NCBI GenBank assembly: GCA_947652605.1
Contig: OX393583.1
Coordinates: 11,201,222-11,265,221 of the forward strand
Reading direction: 5' to 3'
Source: Elmis aenea
Lineage: Eukaryota; Arthropoda; Insecta; Coleoptera; Elmidae
Length of the DNA stretch: 64,000 nucleotides
Below, one piece after another: positions 63,001 through 64,000 of this stretch. Every line of letters begins with the position of its first letter. The first letter of the stretch is position 1. Below the pieces are notes generated by a model that saw nothing but the letters and a program-made list of their open reading frames with translations, had not been told where the DNA came from and made no database searches. The translations under genes and the position numbers were made by a program.

Positions 63001-63090
63001 TTCAAGAACTTTTGTCCTTTTAGCATTTTCTATATGTTGTCGCTCTGTAGCATGACAACGTTTAAGAATTTGGGCTTCGGCTATGTCTGC
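11185..63090 (-). CDS. CFAP74: CFAP74-like axonemal ASH-domain protein, 15 exons, 5' and 3' ends missing
   Basis: The gene encodes a cilia- and flagella-associated protein of the central apparatus of motile axonemes. The exons in gene order are 62734-63090, 58579-58839, 58305-58526, 55474-55596, 52088-52360, 44513-44923, 39345-39592, 35162-35480, 31575-31778, 31322-31517, 27090-27418, 17877-18183, 15260-15434, 15060-15211 and 11185-11321. All have AG and GT borders, every junction phase matches, and 3714 nt give 1238 codons without a stop. The order is a basic coiled-coil, a Lys-rich linker, then a series of ASH/MSP-like beta domains with a second Lys-rich linker. The run FGFLDLPE then PNYGFGELHPLES is the part I most strongly associate with CFAP74; HYDIN-like proteins are the alternative. 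Introns reach about 9 kb and are filled with mobile elements. The real start is right of the window, and the end was not found. Confidence 0.82.
11353..13096. mobile_element. CAGGGTG hairpin-type element split by a hAT MITE
   Basis: The left part, from TACAGGGTGTG and TTGGCGGAAGCGC, matches the element at 46135-46738. The right part, 12749-13096, matches the other portion of that element and ends GACCCTGTATC. The interior was interrupted by the element at 11520-12740. Confidence 0.65.
11520..12740. mobile_element. hAT-like element with CGAATCC-iterated ends
   Basis: The ends TAGGGTTTGG and AAAAACCCTA are flanked by a perfect 8-bp duplication GTTTAGAC (11512-11519 and 12741-12748). Both ends are full of GAATCCGAATCC-type words. 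A CAGGGTG-headed fragment (from about 11811) lies inside it. No transposase was recognised; ORFs near 11889-12146 are two overlapping opposite-strand frames of that nested repeat. Confidence 0.8.
13409..14720. mobile_element. hAT-like element (CAGGCCCGGACTGG end)
   Basis: The left end CAGGCCCGGACTGGCC and the right end CCAGTCCGTCACTG are flanked by CTATAGCT (13401-13408) and CTATAGGT (14721-14728), an 8-bp duplication with one mismatch. Inside are several copies, in both orientations, of a repeat that recurs at 32430-32730 (key words GCACCAACTTTT and CCATTTGTTGC). A further hAT-like end, CCAACCCTG, lies near 14655-14664. Confidence 0.7.
15060..15211 (-). CDS. CFAP74: CFAP74 exon, ASH domain start (short exon)
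   Basis: One base, 50 codons, one base. It contains IDFGPTTIGMSPRKILAIQN, the common ASH opening. It is too short to stand out as an ORF and was found because the neighbouring exons do not join in phase without it; with it, both junctions close in frame. The donor is GTAAGT. Confidence 0.85.
15260..15434 (-). CDS. CFAP74: CFAP74 exon, proline-rich head and ASH strand
   Basis: Two bases, 57 codons, two bases. It contains AEPVEKKPPPLPEIIIKEEE and the strand TIKAHFACEITYSGEN. The isoleucine codon is split AT|T with the next exon. The donor is GTGAGT. Only 48 bp of intron separate it from 15060-15211. Confidence 0.88.
15614..15885. repeat. Inverted copy of the 4370-4795 repeat
   Basis: It runs from GGCTGTGTTTGTTGCATC to GAACGGTTCTGGAG, the inverse of the left copy with moderate divergence. 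The two overlapping - strand frames here (15644-15975) are inside the repeat. Confidence 0.6.
15976..17530. mobile_element. Long hairpin element with 560-bp arms, CAGGGTGCCC ends
   Basis: The left arm 15976-16536 and the right arm 16972-17530 are near-perfect inverse copies. The ends are TACAGGGTGCCC and its inverse. The loop of about 435 bp has no recognised coding sequence. The 72-residue - strand frame spans the arm-loop border and is unlikely to be a gene. Transcribed as part of a CFAP74 intron it would form a long hairpin. Confidence 0.85.
17531..17876. other. Intron sequence, nothing recognised
   Basis: Intron sequence between the hairpin element and the exon at 17877. No repeat or exon was recognised. 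Confidence 0.4.
17877..18183 (-). CDS. CFAP74: CFAP74 exon, second lysine/serine-rich linker
   Basis: 102 codons plus one base. A helical head (PDYVIEERARAIKRQELYEK) is followed by about 50 residues of KSSKGSKSSKSSK and KKGKDKKGKDKGKK type and an acidic end SETTDEE. The composition is like the linker in exon 58579-58839 although about 1000 residues apart. The donor is GTATGT. Confidence 0.9.
18184..18567. other. Intron sequence, nothing recognised
   Basis: Intron of CFAP74 upstream of exon 17877-18183. It contains a short direct repeat of TGGTGTCCA(A/T)TATTGG (about 18399-18440). Confidence 0.35.
18581..19741 (-). mobile_element. Jockey-clade LINE, 5'-truncated, uninterrupted RT frame
   Basis: Read on the - strand, 19740-18759 is one open frame covering the second half of a non-LTR reverse transcriptase. 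It contains AFDKVWH (motif A), AGVPQGSVLGP (motif B), TYADDTAVL (catalytic ADD) and a Jockey-style C-terminus with APWYVPNAVIQRDLKIP. The 5' end is truncated within the RT domain, and a T-run at 18579-18590 is the poly(A) tail seen from the other strand. The flanks share TCTTAAAAGAG (18568 onward and 19742 onward), an 11-13-bp target duplication. The endonuclease is lost, but the frame is intact, so the insertion is fairly recent. Confidence 0.9.
19755..20580 (+). pseudogene. Relic of pogo/Tigger-like transposase C-terminus
   Basis: Broken + strand frames around 20270-20560 include CLSCQNKAHSVCIN and similar Cys/His spacing, resembling the zinc-finger-like tail of pogo-type transposases, preceded by Lys-rich sequence (NKRGKDEEKYLKNK). 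Several stops and frameshifts are present. The Jockey LINE inserted at its left border. Confidence 0.4.
20598..22175. mobile_element. Compound hairpin element with CAGGGTGTTC inner ends and DUF4817-like remnant
   Basis: The inverse arms are about 20883-21330 and 21718-22170. CAGGGTGTTCATAAATAGG at 21019 has its inverse at 22005-22027. Further CAGGGTGAGTCA motifs lie at 20599 and 20720. In the loop, the + strand frame at 21331-21414 reads MVYCLREGERNLLLAARIYA, which resembles the start of the DUF4817 helix-turn-helix domain common in insect repeat proteins. The frame is not extended. Confidence 0.7.
22515..24386. mobile_element. Hairpin element with about 700-bp arms and DUF4817-like remnant in the loop
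   Basis: TACAGGGTGATTGATTGAG (22515) has its inverse ending at 24386. The arms of about 700 bp are diverged inverse copies. The loop, about 23225-23690, contains a + strand frame starting MENQEYSKTN with YIHEECHKII and CRVFSERYPH, again resembling a DUF4817 helix-turn-helix, followed by stops. The 95-residue - strand frame at 23747-24034 is an arm artefact. Confidence 0.75.
24545..24687 (+). pseudogene. Scrap of an RTE-type LINE C-terminus
   Basis: A broken frame reads RRPPKRWM, then DDLRQLQIGGW and TFKRLKDAKRI, the kind of sequence at the end of RTE-type ORFs. It has a stop or shift between the parts. It abuts the left copy of the 209-bp target duplication. Confidence 0.45.
24688..24896. 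repeat. 209-bp target-site duplication, left copy
   Basis: It matches 27054-27262 over its whole length, with a single difference seen at 24748/27114. Its right edge abuts the truncated LINE 5' end. It carries the donor-proximal half of a CFAP74 exon on the - strand. Confidence 0.93.
24724..24896 (-). pseudogene. Duplicated 3' half of CFAP74 exon (inside 209-bp TSD)
   Basis: This is a second copy of 27090-27262, cut off at 24896 by the LINE. It keeps the splice donor (at 24723) but has no acceptor of its own, so it should be skipped as intron sequence. Only one base difference was seen (24748 A against 27114 T), and it is synonymous for isoleucine. Confidence 0.9.
24897..27053 (+). mobile_element. 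Jockey-clade LINE, 5'-truncated, intact RT frame
   Basis: A 655-residue open frame ends at 26841. Only its part from 24897 belongs to the element; the first few residues come from the duplicated exon. It holds a complete reverse transcriptase: the thumb-side region, LDVAAAFDKVWH, AGVPQGSVLGPVLYLL, ATFADDTVLLA, and a C-terminus with NAPWYVRNSDLHRDLGIP. There is a 3' UTR of about 190 bp and a poly(A) tail at 27029-27053. The endonuclease is absent through 5' truncation. There are no stops, so it is young. It is inserted antisense in CFAP74. The flanking duplication is 209 bp. Confidence 0.95.
27054..27262. repeat. 209-bp target-site duplication, right copy
   Basis: It begins directly after the LINE poly(A) tail. 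It is the second copy of 24688-24896 and belongs to the intact CFAP74 exon 27090-27418. Confidence 0.93.
27090..27418 (-). CDS. CFAP74: CFAP74 exon, ASH domain; intact copy beside a LINE insertion
   Basis: Two bases plus 109 codons, ending in phase 0 (NGE|GTAAGT). It contains VQFPDTPCGSYTTAIIKL and ITIEPICGTLKNG. The 3' half and donor exist a second time at 24688-24896 on the far side of a Jockey LINE, because the LINE's target duplication covers them. The copy here has both acceptor and donor and should be the one spliced. Confidence 0.9.
27712..30292 (-). mobile_element. Defective pogo-type element (TA target), DDE domain missing
   Basis: The inverted ends GGGTAAAC(A/G)TGA(T/C)AGTT(A/G)TTGGCC lie between TA dinucleotides (27710-27711 and 30293-30294). 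On the - strand, 29675-29405 begins MPKVKCGEKYLKQYKEEAIT followed by NEGMSQRAAATKFAVPRA, a Psq-type helix-turn-helix. Then 29280-28663 is a Lys/Glu-rich protein part with PATPEGKGTRQSDKFPLVLT. Finally 28687-28298 ends in a PHD-like Cys/His cluster (CFICVKN, CTSCSRTYHINC, CKSCSG). The CENP-B-type and DDE catalytic parts are absent, so it cannot transpose on its own. ATTGGC words repeat inside both ends. Confidence 0.78.
30295..31260. other. Intron, no gene seen
   Basis: AT-rich sequence. It continues the repeat into which the pogo element inserted, and contains a CACCCGGTATT motif near 30650 that resembles a hairpin-element end. The 77-residue frame at 30356 has no recognised similarity. Confidence 0.35.
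31322..31517 (-). CDS. CFAP74: CFAP74 exon, helical acidic linker
   Basis: 65 codons plus one base. The peptide is helical and acidic (SLDILESELLKSIQSDLHKD). It is separated from the preceding exon by 57 bp. The terminal G of the donor side is completed by AA of exon 27090-27418 to give Glu. Confidence 0.85.
31575..31778 (-). CDS. CFAP74: CFAP74 exon, PN-x-GFG-x-L-x-PLE motif
   Basis: 68 codons, phase 0/0. It opens CITIVPNYGFGELHPLES and continues with the strand TFVIYFSPEI. The acceptor is CTCGTAG and the donor GTAAAA. Confidence 0.9.
31870..32400 (+). pseudogene. Tigger/jerky-like (pogo) transposase fragment
   Basis: Frames at 32116-32301 and 32270-32400 read RADETALFYKCLPDKTLV, PGRKISKQR and, after a frameshift, IIPCANSTDNHKLNLWSLVN, matching the DDE_1 region around the second catalytic Asp in Tigger-like proteins. 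A terminal repeat in the style of such elements (CGCGTTATAAGCAACTAACG) is near 31881. The rest is deleted or decayed. Confidence 0.65.
32405..32730. repeat. Repeat related to 13840-14500
   Basis: It shares CATTCAAAAAGTCTGCAA, AAAGTTGGTGCATG and AGATTTTACCGATTTT with the repeats inside the hAT-like element at 13409-14720. CATTCAAAAAGTCTGCAA occurs twice within it (32408 and 32704). Confidence 0.55.
32731..34590 (+). mobile_element. RTE-type LINE, 5'-truncated and frame-broken
   Basis: Pieces of one reverse transcriptase run through several frames. They are ERWKEYFEELLNPNKKK (32951 on), IPKDWEIGMKLPIFKKGD and ESQSGFRKGRS (33159-33425, then a stop), YFAFIDLQKAFDKVSR (motif A), EGGMSPILFTIFMDNIIKK, CAFADDVVIMAE (catalytic ADD, 33800s), and a C-terminus GHLQRMDTRRQ with RKRGRPRETW (34090-34482). 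The endonuclease is missing. It cannot be active. Confidence 0.85.
34591..35161. other. Intron, nothing recognised
   Basis: AT-rich intron before exon 35162-35480. Confidence 0.4.
35162..35480 (-). CDS. CFAP74: CFAP74 exon, inter-ASH segment ending FGFLDLPE
   Basis: One base plus 106 codons, ending in phase 0. It contains EFPVHICVSSKNY, a cysteine-rich patch CRCVHGECVLNMGEC and TNNTDIIQHFGFLDLPE. The last motif and the continuation PNYGFGELHPLE in the next exon are the basis for the CFAP74 call. Confidence 0.92.
35802..36713 (-). mobile_element. hAT (ZBED-type) element relic with transposase fragment
   Basis: The ends CATTGGTTCTCAATC and GATTGAGAACCACTG are inverse. The flanks share CTATGT but an 8-bp duplication is not clean. 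On the - strand, 36446-36264 reads LTWDQCVAICIDGAASMMGS, FVTLAKTINPNIIFHHCFLH, typical of the catalytic region of ZBED/Charlie-like hAT transposases. CAGGGGTGACCAACC at about 35893 is another hAT-type end. Confidence 0.65.
36750..37680. mobile_element. Hairpin element with about 320-bp arms
   Basis: The stretches 36754-37080 and 37340-37669 are inverse copies (starting GATTGAAATTCGAG). The loop is about 260 bp with no recognised ORF. The ends lack the CAGGGTG motif. The + strand frames at 37360-37591 lie in the right arm. Confidence 0.7.
37990..38275. repeat. Second copy of the 9605-9925 repeat
   Basis: It carries the same landmarks: GCTCATTGGTTGAATTTAG, AAAGTGGGCGTGG, and the palindromic end closing with CCTTGGTACATAAACAACTATTTT. 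Confidence 0.65.
38490..38925. repeat. Solo arm of the 55929-57038 hairpin family
   Basis: It matches the right arm of that element up to the end CGAATTTGGACCACCCTGTA. No opposite arm lies nearby. Confidence 0.7.
39100..39300. mobile_element. Possible hAT MITE, diverged
   Basis: The inverse ends are weak (CAGTACCAGATTAAGCC against the inverse of TTAATCCGACCCTG) and GGGCCC words lie in the interior. No matching duplication was verified. Confidence 0.35.
39345..39592 (-). CDS. CFAP74: CFAP74 exon, ASH domain
   Basis: 82 codons plus two bases. It contains NPETLDFNICVFNSVYQLNF and GVGIKFPARIKPY, then ends in the strand TVSIRFIP. The split arginine codon AG|G is completed by exon 35162-35480. 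Confidence 0.9.
39650..39815. mobile_element. hAT-type end with AAGTACTT-iterated sequence
   Basis: CAGAGCTGGGCC is followed by about 12 copies of AAGTA or AAGTACTT words. The right end was not found, so it may be a truncated element. Confidence 0.45.
41914..43863 (+). mobile_element. Defective Phantom-type MULE with FLYWCH protein
   Basis: A 10-bp duplication CAAAAAAATG (41904-41913 and 43864-43873) bounds the element, as expected for Mutator-like elements. The inverted ends, about 140 bp, contain repeated TCCCCGACA words. The frame 42390-42929 has a FLYWCH zinc-finger domain (YWKCDYYSKIKCNARV, then KTKGEHNHIAD with the Cys2His2 set). After a junction near 42905 the MULE transposase resumes in another frame: LTDFETGIITAFAEEFPG, GCFFHFSQCIFRKIQEEGL, then 43091-43561 with NSIEGWHRAF. 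The segment with the first catalytic Asp is deleted, so it is non-autonomous. Confidence 0.85.
42390..42929 (+). CDS. FLYWCH-domain N-terminal part of Phantom transposase (truncated)
   Basis: 180 codons including the stop. Residues about 5-65 form a FLYWCH zinc finger, a DNA-binding domain also used by MULE-derived host proteins. The C-terminal part (SFLVYDSGPYDDRVVMFST) is the start of the MULE catalytic region and is cut by an internal deletion with frame change. The ATG at 42390 follows about 325 bp of 5' sequence. It is of transposon origin; no sign of host recruitment is seen. It would still encode the DNA-binding finger if transcribed. Confidence 0.75.
   Translation: MAVEFVLSEKGKQKLLFDGYLYQKDKQNEKIYWKCDYYSKIKCNARVTTVGDSVLKTKGEHNHIADAREIEMLKFYNAIRENARTTQDAPHRIISTASVALSQPTAACLPKVSSMKRSIRNIRAKNDGAPALPFHRSDIVFPQEYTLTQKGESFLVYDSGPYDDRVVMFSTLQTSKREL
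44513..44923 (-). CDS. CFAP74: CFAP74 exon, ASH domain with acidic insert
   Basis: 137 codons, phase 0/0, the largest exon. It opens with IVNSGAQSCRITI, has an acidic insert (KVEEPEEMGP) and closes with the strands ETKLYIRYQNVDYVG and YLFNIFEPLPEG. The acceptor AATTACAG lies only 17 bp from the end of a CAGGGTG-type repeat arm (44941 onward). Confidence 0.9.
44941..45200. repeat. Solo arm of the 55929-57038 hairpin family
   Basis: TACAGGGAGATCCAAATTCG begins the arm. It matches the left arm of the 55.9-kb element with moderate divergence. Its end lies 17 bp from a CFAP74 splice acceptor. Confidence 0.72.
45205..46134 (+). repeat. Copy of the 'CCCGGCGTTGCACGGG' family split by a hAT MITE
   Basis: The head TTACCCGGCGTTGCACGG at 45221 and the stretch from 46023 (TAACTTGAATAAGCCCAATA) match 1990-2170. 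Between them is the insertion 45318-46014. Confidence 0.7.
45318..46014. mobile_element. hAT MITE with CAGTGGCGTAGC ends
   Basis: CAGTGGCGTAGCTAG and GCTACGCTACTG are inverse ends. The 8-bp duplication GATTTACT is perfect (45310-45317 and 46015-46022). GCCGCCCC words sit near both ends. The 75-residue frame inside has no recognised similarity. Confidence 0.87.
46135..46738. mobile_element. Hairpin element, CAGGGTGTGTA ends
   Basis: The left end CAGGGTGTGTAAAAATTGG and its inverse at the right, with TTGGCGGAAGCGCTACA, are near-perfect. The element is related to 11353-13096. Confidence 0.75.
46897..48282 (+). mobile_element. GC-rich non-LTR LINE, 5'-truncated, with TCATT-type tail
   Basis: The RT pieces are VFLDIERAFDSVWHTGLLYK (motif A), GVPQGSILAPLFFNLYISDI and AQYADDTAVW (47110-47415, shifted frame), then WLIKPNPDKTQTILF. 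The C-terminus, INERISYNLDHYTTRLI, extends to 47997. At least two frameshifts are present. The flanks share the 13-bp CGTTGATTCGGAC (46884-46896 and 48283-48295). The 3' end has no poly(A) but closes TCATTCATT. It is Jockey-like; the exact clade is uncertain. Its GC content is clearly above the surroundings. Confidence 0.8.
48296..49060 (+). repeat. tRNA-derived SINE-like sequence, interrupted by piggyBac
   Basis: GGTTCGATTCC (48349-48359) sits in a T-arm-like stem (CCTGGG with CCCAGG). Upstream is a TTGTAA anticodon-loop-like sequence resembling tRNA-Thr(UGU), and a weak A box. It lacks a proper acceptor stem, so it is not a working tRNA. The unit continues after the piggyBac insertion at 48984 (GGCAAATGCTGTGGCAG). 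It may extend left across the LINE to 46742-46896. Confidence 0.5.
48410..48979 (-). mobile_element. Internally deleted piggyBac element keeping its C-terminal zinc cluster
   Basis: TTAA (48406-48409 and 48980-48983) bounds ends CCTTTAACTAGTCGCG and CGACTACTTAAAGG. On the - strand, 48906-48658 encodes CHLCPRAKNRHSQQICSQC, KNICSEHTIKLCNEC, the cysteine-rich domain at the C-terminus of piggyBac transposases. That domain binds the element ends in characterised members. The DDD catalytic core is missing. Confidence 0.85.
49061..49880. other. Intron with GGCGGTGTTGCC repeats, no gene seen
   Basis: Between 49198 and 49345 the word GGCG(G/A)TGTTGCC recurs four times at irregular spacing. The rest shows a short inverted motif TTTGTATCCATATGGATACAAA at about 49830. 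No exon was recognised. Confidence 0.45.
49881..51629 (+). mobile_element. DNA transposon of unresolved superfamily, 8-bp TSD, decayed ORF
   Basis: TAGGGTGGATCG and CGATCCACCCTA are perfect inverse ends. The 8-bp duplication ACCTGTAT is perfect (49873-49880 and 51630-51637). The + strand frames from about 50390 to 51005 read FGVGKELPNSLLPTLEGM, DIEQIWRRASLPTVEHRTI, KYRAILKPYQCRKNSDNYR, TLFDIAT, FLLDQRGQRKMMMCSLDRE, with frameshifts and a stop. Such proteins occur as multi-copy uncharacterised genes in animals as far as I recall, but I cannot assign a transposase family. The C-terminal catalytic part seems lost. Confidence 0.75.
51630..52087. other. Intron, nothing recognised
   Basis: AT-rich intron sequence up to exon 52088. 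A repeated GTATCCATTTGGATAC motif is near 51632. Confidence 0.4.
52088..52360 (-). CDS. CFAP74: CFAP74 exon, ASH domains 1-2
   Basis: 91 codons, phase 0/0. It contains the end of one ASH domain (SMFKVNVTFTP, then VPIQCIP) and the start of the next (ITPSEFVFDTLPIWKA). The acceptor TTGTAG and the donor GTATTT are clear. Confidence 0.9.
52361..52764. other. Intron, nothing recognised
   Basis: AT-rich intron sequence between exon 52088-52360 and the hAT element. Confidence 0.4.
52765..55378 (-). mobile_element. hAT element with BED finger and nearly intact transposase
   Basis: The ends CAGGGTTGA and TCAACCCTG are flanked by a perfect 8-bp duplication ATTTAAAG (52757-52764 and 55379-55386). Both ends carry GATTTAAATCA words. 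On the - strand, 54887-54549 encodes a BED-type zinc finger (VWQHFIEK, CKYCKEEI, HREKC). Next, 54552-53860 has the DUF659/RNase-H-like part (SVCLSLDGWSN, FVTDNAANMSKMR). Then 53902-53099 has the rest with the C-terminal hAT dimerisation motif (SSASVERIFSTFG). Two frame changes interrupt it: one at a T-run near 54556-54566 and one of one base near 53915. Confidence 0.92.
53099..54887 (-). pseudogene. hAT transposase, two frameshifts
   Basis: The three frames together give about 600 residues, normal for this family. The catalytic landmarks are present: Asp in SLDGW, Asp in FVTDNA, the CSAHILNLL segment, and the RW and SVERIF-S motifs near the end. The first break is in a run of 11 T (A on the coding strand), which could be a sequencing, assembly or mutational slip. 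The second is a single missing base. It is of transposon origin; nothing suggests a domesticated host gene. Confidence 0.88.
55474..55596 (-). CDS. CFAP74: CFAP74 exon, ASH domain strand block
   Basis: 41 codons, phase 0/0. NFINGSSYTKRLSIINGGS has the classic ASH pattern of a small loop followed by a strand ending in an N-x-G turn. The right end of the hAT element at 52765-55378 lies 95 bp downstream of the donor. Confidence 0.88.
55697..55780. repeat. GAGTCGG-iterated hAT-like end
   Basis: CCAGGGAGTCGGAGTCGGG is followed by six or so (G)GAGTCGG words. It resembles the start of a hAT-type MITE whose other end was not found. Confidence 0.45.
55929..57038. mobile_element. Hairpin element, CAGGGTGGTCC ends, with a palindrome in its loop
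   Basis: TACAGGGTGGTCCAAATTCG and its inverse are the ends. Arms of about 450 bp (55929-56385 and 56620-57038) are near-perfect inverse copies. Solo arms of this family are at 38490-38925 and 44941-45200. The loop holds the palindrome at 56412-56602. Confidence 0.85.
56412..56602. repeat. Near-perfect 191-bp palindrome, Penelope-like terminal sequence
   Basis: It reads as two inverse copies of a 95-bp unit around CAAAACGAC-TG-TCGTTTTG. The unit contains GGTCGAAACGTCAAC and GGAACCGCGTCTTC. A single, diverged copy of the unit is at 63142-63228. The motif AAGACC...GGTCGAAACGTC is the kind of sequence found in terminal repeats of Penelope-like elements; that link is from memory. Confidence 0.6.
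57039..57711. other. Intron, nothing recognised
   Basis: No exon or known repeat was recognised. The 64-residue - strand frame at 57232-57426 has no splice context or similarity that I can see. Confidence 0.35.
57712..58175. repeat. Second copy of the 340-840 family, uninterrupted
   Basis: It matches the left-end copy over 57715-57905. Here GGTTAGAA is single and followed directly by ACTACGTGACATTCTGTC, so no MITE is present. Confidence 0.65.
58305..58526 (-). CDS. CFAP74: CFAP74 exon before first ASH domain
   Basis: 74 codons, phase 0/0, separated from the previous exon by only 52 bp. It contains VFEYYKWYEEEYPVDETFHW and ends PKPLTFK, which is the first strand of an ASH-type domain continued by exon 55474-55596. 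The donor is GTGATT. Confidence 0.85.
58579..58839 (-). CDS. CFAP74: CFAP74 exon, acidic then lysine-rich linker
   Basis: 87 codons, phase 0/0. A short acidic head (EIEIVVEKSEP) runs into a roughly 55-residue stretch of Lys, Ser, Gly and Asp with KKGKKGKKDKSK-type repeats. The linker is probably disordered and may contact the acidic tubulin surface; that role is inferred. The frame continues past the donor GTAATG, but the intron starts there because the next acceptor joins in phase. Confidence 0.85.
59085..59541. repeat. Inverted copy of the 7092-8580 element, uninterrupted
   Basis: It is the reverse of 7092-7247 plus 8223-8480 without the piggyBac MITE. Its end GGACCACCTTGTA corresponds to the TACAGGGTGG end of the left copy. 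Confidence 0.6.
59745..60948. mobile_element. TTAA-flanked DNA element, TGATAGAACGTACAG ends
   Basis: TTAA (59741-59744 and 60949-60952) bounds perfect 15-bp inverse ends TGATAGAACGTACAG. The ends lack the CC start of piggyBac. The GCAGGAC word recurs near both ends. The short frame LWDIDKNTMKISLDAL (about 60116-60170, + strand) is unassigned. Confidence 0.6.
60966..62484. repeat. Two adjacent TIR elements sharing one end sequence
   Basis: CTGTTTTATACTATACTATT at 60969 and its inverse at 61444-61464 close a first unit of about 500 bp. A shortened copy of the same end at 61478 and a final inverse at 62463-62478 close a second unit of about 1 kb. Both hold AAGAAAATCGTATACGATTTT-type palindromes and the shared segment CATGGGCG or TTTGACCGCATGTC. 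No ORF is visible. Confidence 0.6.
62485..62733. other. Intron next to exon 62734, hairpin-element fragment
   Basis: ACACCCTGTATAAT at about 62700 is the end of a CAGGGTG-type repeat lying 20 bp from the CFAP74 donor. Nothing else was recognised. Confidence 0.4.
62734..63090 (-). CDS. CFAP74: CFAP74 exon, N-terminal coiled-coil region
   Basis: 119 codons, phase 0 at both ends. The acceptor is TTCATAG (right of 63090) and the donor is GTAAGT. The segment is strongly helical and basic (for example RHIQVVQRKRRVVEILKK), fitting the N-terminal coiled-coil part of the family. The exon upstream lies beyond the window. Confidence 0.85.
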
Positions 63091-63141
63091 CTATGAAATT
63101 ATTGTTAATTTTTCGTAAAACGACTTTTTGTTGATGCTACA

Positions 63142-63230
63142 ATCTTCGTTGCCGGGTTTGGAACCGCGTCTTCTATAGTTAAAAGTGGACGTTTCGACCA
63201 TTATGTCTTGGTCTTTATCAAAACGACTAA
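63142..63230. repeat. Single copy of the 56412-56602 palindrome unit
   Basis: TTTGGAACCGCGTCTTCTAT and GGACGTTTCGACCAT followed by GTCTTGGTC match one arm of the palindrome with several changes. Confidence 0.6.
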
Positions 63231-63255
63231 TTTGTGTGTGATGTTGTTAGGTTTA

Positions 63256-64000
63256 TACAGGGTGTACAAAAAGTAACGTAACGGATCAATATCTCATCTT
63301 GTGATTATTTTACAAAAAAAAGTTTCGAATAAAAGTTGTTTGTGGTAATTTACTACATAACCTAACATTATTTTCAACTATACACAGTGTTTTGTTTTTG
63401 AGTACCGATACGCCACTTTGTTTTCTTAAATAGAACACCCTGTATATTTTGCACTTTTTAGATGCAGAATTAAATTGTCTTTCAAAACGTATAGGGTTTC
63501 ATGTGCCTAAAATCAATAGTTTTTGAGTTATTCAAGTTTTAATGAAAATTTTGACAGAAACGGGACTCTAAGAAAATATTGATATTTCACAACATAGCAA
63601 TTTCAGAACGAATTCCTTTGAAACTATGTTCGACAATAGTATCATAGTGAATGCTGACTAGTAAAAATTTTAAAATAATAAACGGTGTTTTTTATGCTCG
63701 GTCCAATTGGTTAAACTTCAAACACGGATAAGTCAATTTTGTTAAATAAAACACCCTATATATTTTTACATATTTTTATCGATAAACTAATTATCTTTAA
63801 AATTTGTTGAAGGTCTATTATGTCTAAAATTAATGTTTCTCGAGTTATTGCGGTTTTCATGATAATTAATGGGCACAAACAAAATATTTAATTAGTCGGC
63901 TTTGAAAATATCTCGATCATTTGTTTTAAATGTCAAATAACGTTCTATTTTCATTTTTAAGCTATATGTTTACCTGATTATAAATTAGTTTAATACATAA
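63256..64000. repeat. CAGGGTG-headed repeat, runs off the window
   Basis: TACAGGGTGTACAAAAAGTAACG at 63256 starts the unit. Internal ACACCCTGTATATTTTGC (63435) and ACACCCTATATATTTTTA (63751) suggest stacked repeats. It resembles 6910-7090. No exon was recognised. Confidence 0.5.

Noticed and set aside
1..64000. CRISPR arrays, operons, rRNA genes
   Set aside because: No regularly spaced direct repeats with unique spacers, no prokaryotic gene layout and no rRNA-like sequence were seen; the window is spliced eukaryotic DNA.

Overview
The window looks like nuclear DNA from a transposon-rich insect with long introns. The support is spliced genes with GT-AG introns, very short host exons, and dozens of nested class I and class II elements of arthropod type. 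A beetle-like genome is my guess from the repeat flavour (abundant CAGGGTG-ended hairpin elements, hAT, piggyBac, Jockey), but the sequence does not prove the order. No prokaryotic, viral or CRISPR features are present.

Three host genes can be read. (1) On the + strand, the last two visible exons (1652-1783 and 5398-5596) of a sperm-tail PG-rich-repeat type protein, ending with an AATAAA signal. (2) On the + strand, a complete three-exon SDHC gene (5843-6541), the cytochrome b560 membrane anchor of mitochondrial complex II. (3) On the - strand, fifteen consecutive exons from 63090 down to 11185 of CFAP74, an ASH-domain protein of the ciliary/flagellar axoneme. The fifteen exons add up to 3714 nt, have matching splice phases at every junction, and encode 1238 codons without a stop. 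Its 5' end lies right of the window. Its last exons were not found: either they are hidden in 6.6-11.1 kb or they lie left of the window, in which case the two + strand genes are nested inside a CFAP74 intron.

Everything else is mostly intron filled with mobile elements. Nine elements have 8-bp target-site duplications (TSDs) of hAT type that I could read directly. They range from a 200-bp MITE to a 2.6-kb element with a BED finger and a nearly intact transposase at 52765-55378. There are two piggyBac-type TTAA insertions and a third TTAA element of unknown type. A defective Phantom (MULE) element with a FLYWCH protein sits inside a decayed Jockey LINE. There is a pogo element that has lost its DDE domain, plus pogo/Tigger relics. 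LINEs include three Jockey-type copies, one RTE-type copy and one GC-rich copy. Long hairpin (foldback) elements with CAGGGTG ends are frequent, and two carry remnants resembling the DUF4817 helix-turn-helix domain.

The most striking single event is a 5'-truncated Jockey LINE (24897-27053) inserted into CFAP74 exon 27090-27418. It made a 209-bp target-site duplication that copied the 3' half of the exon with its splice donor, so the exon stayed intact on one side. The Jockey element at 18.6-19.7 kb, by contrast, has an ordinary TSD of 11-13 bp.
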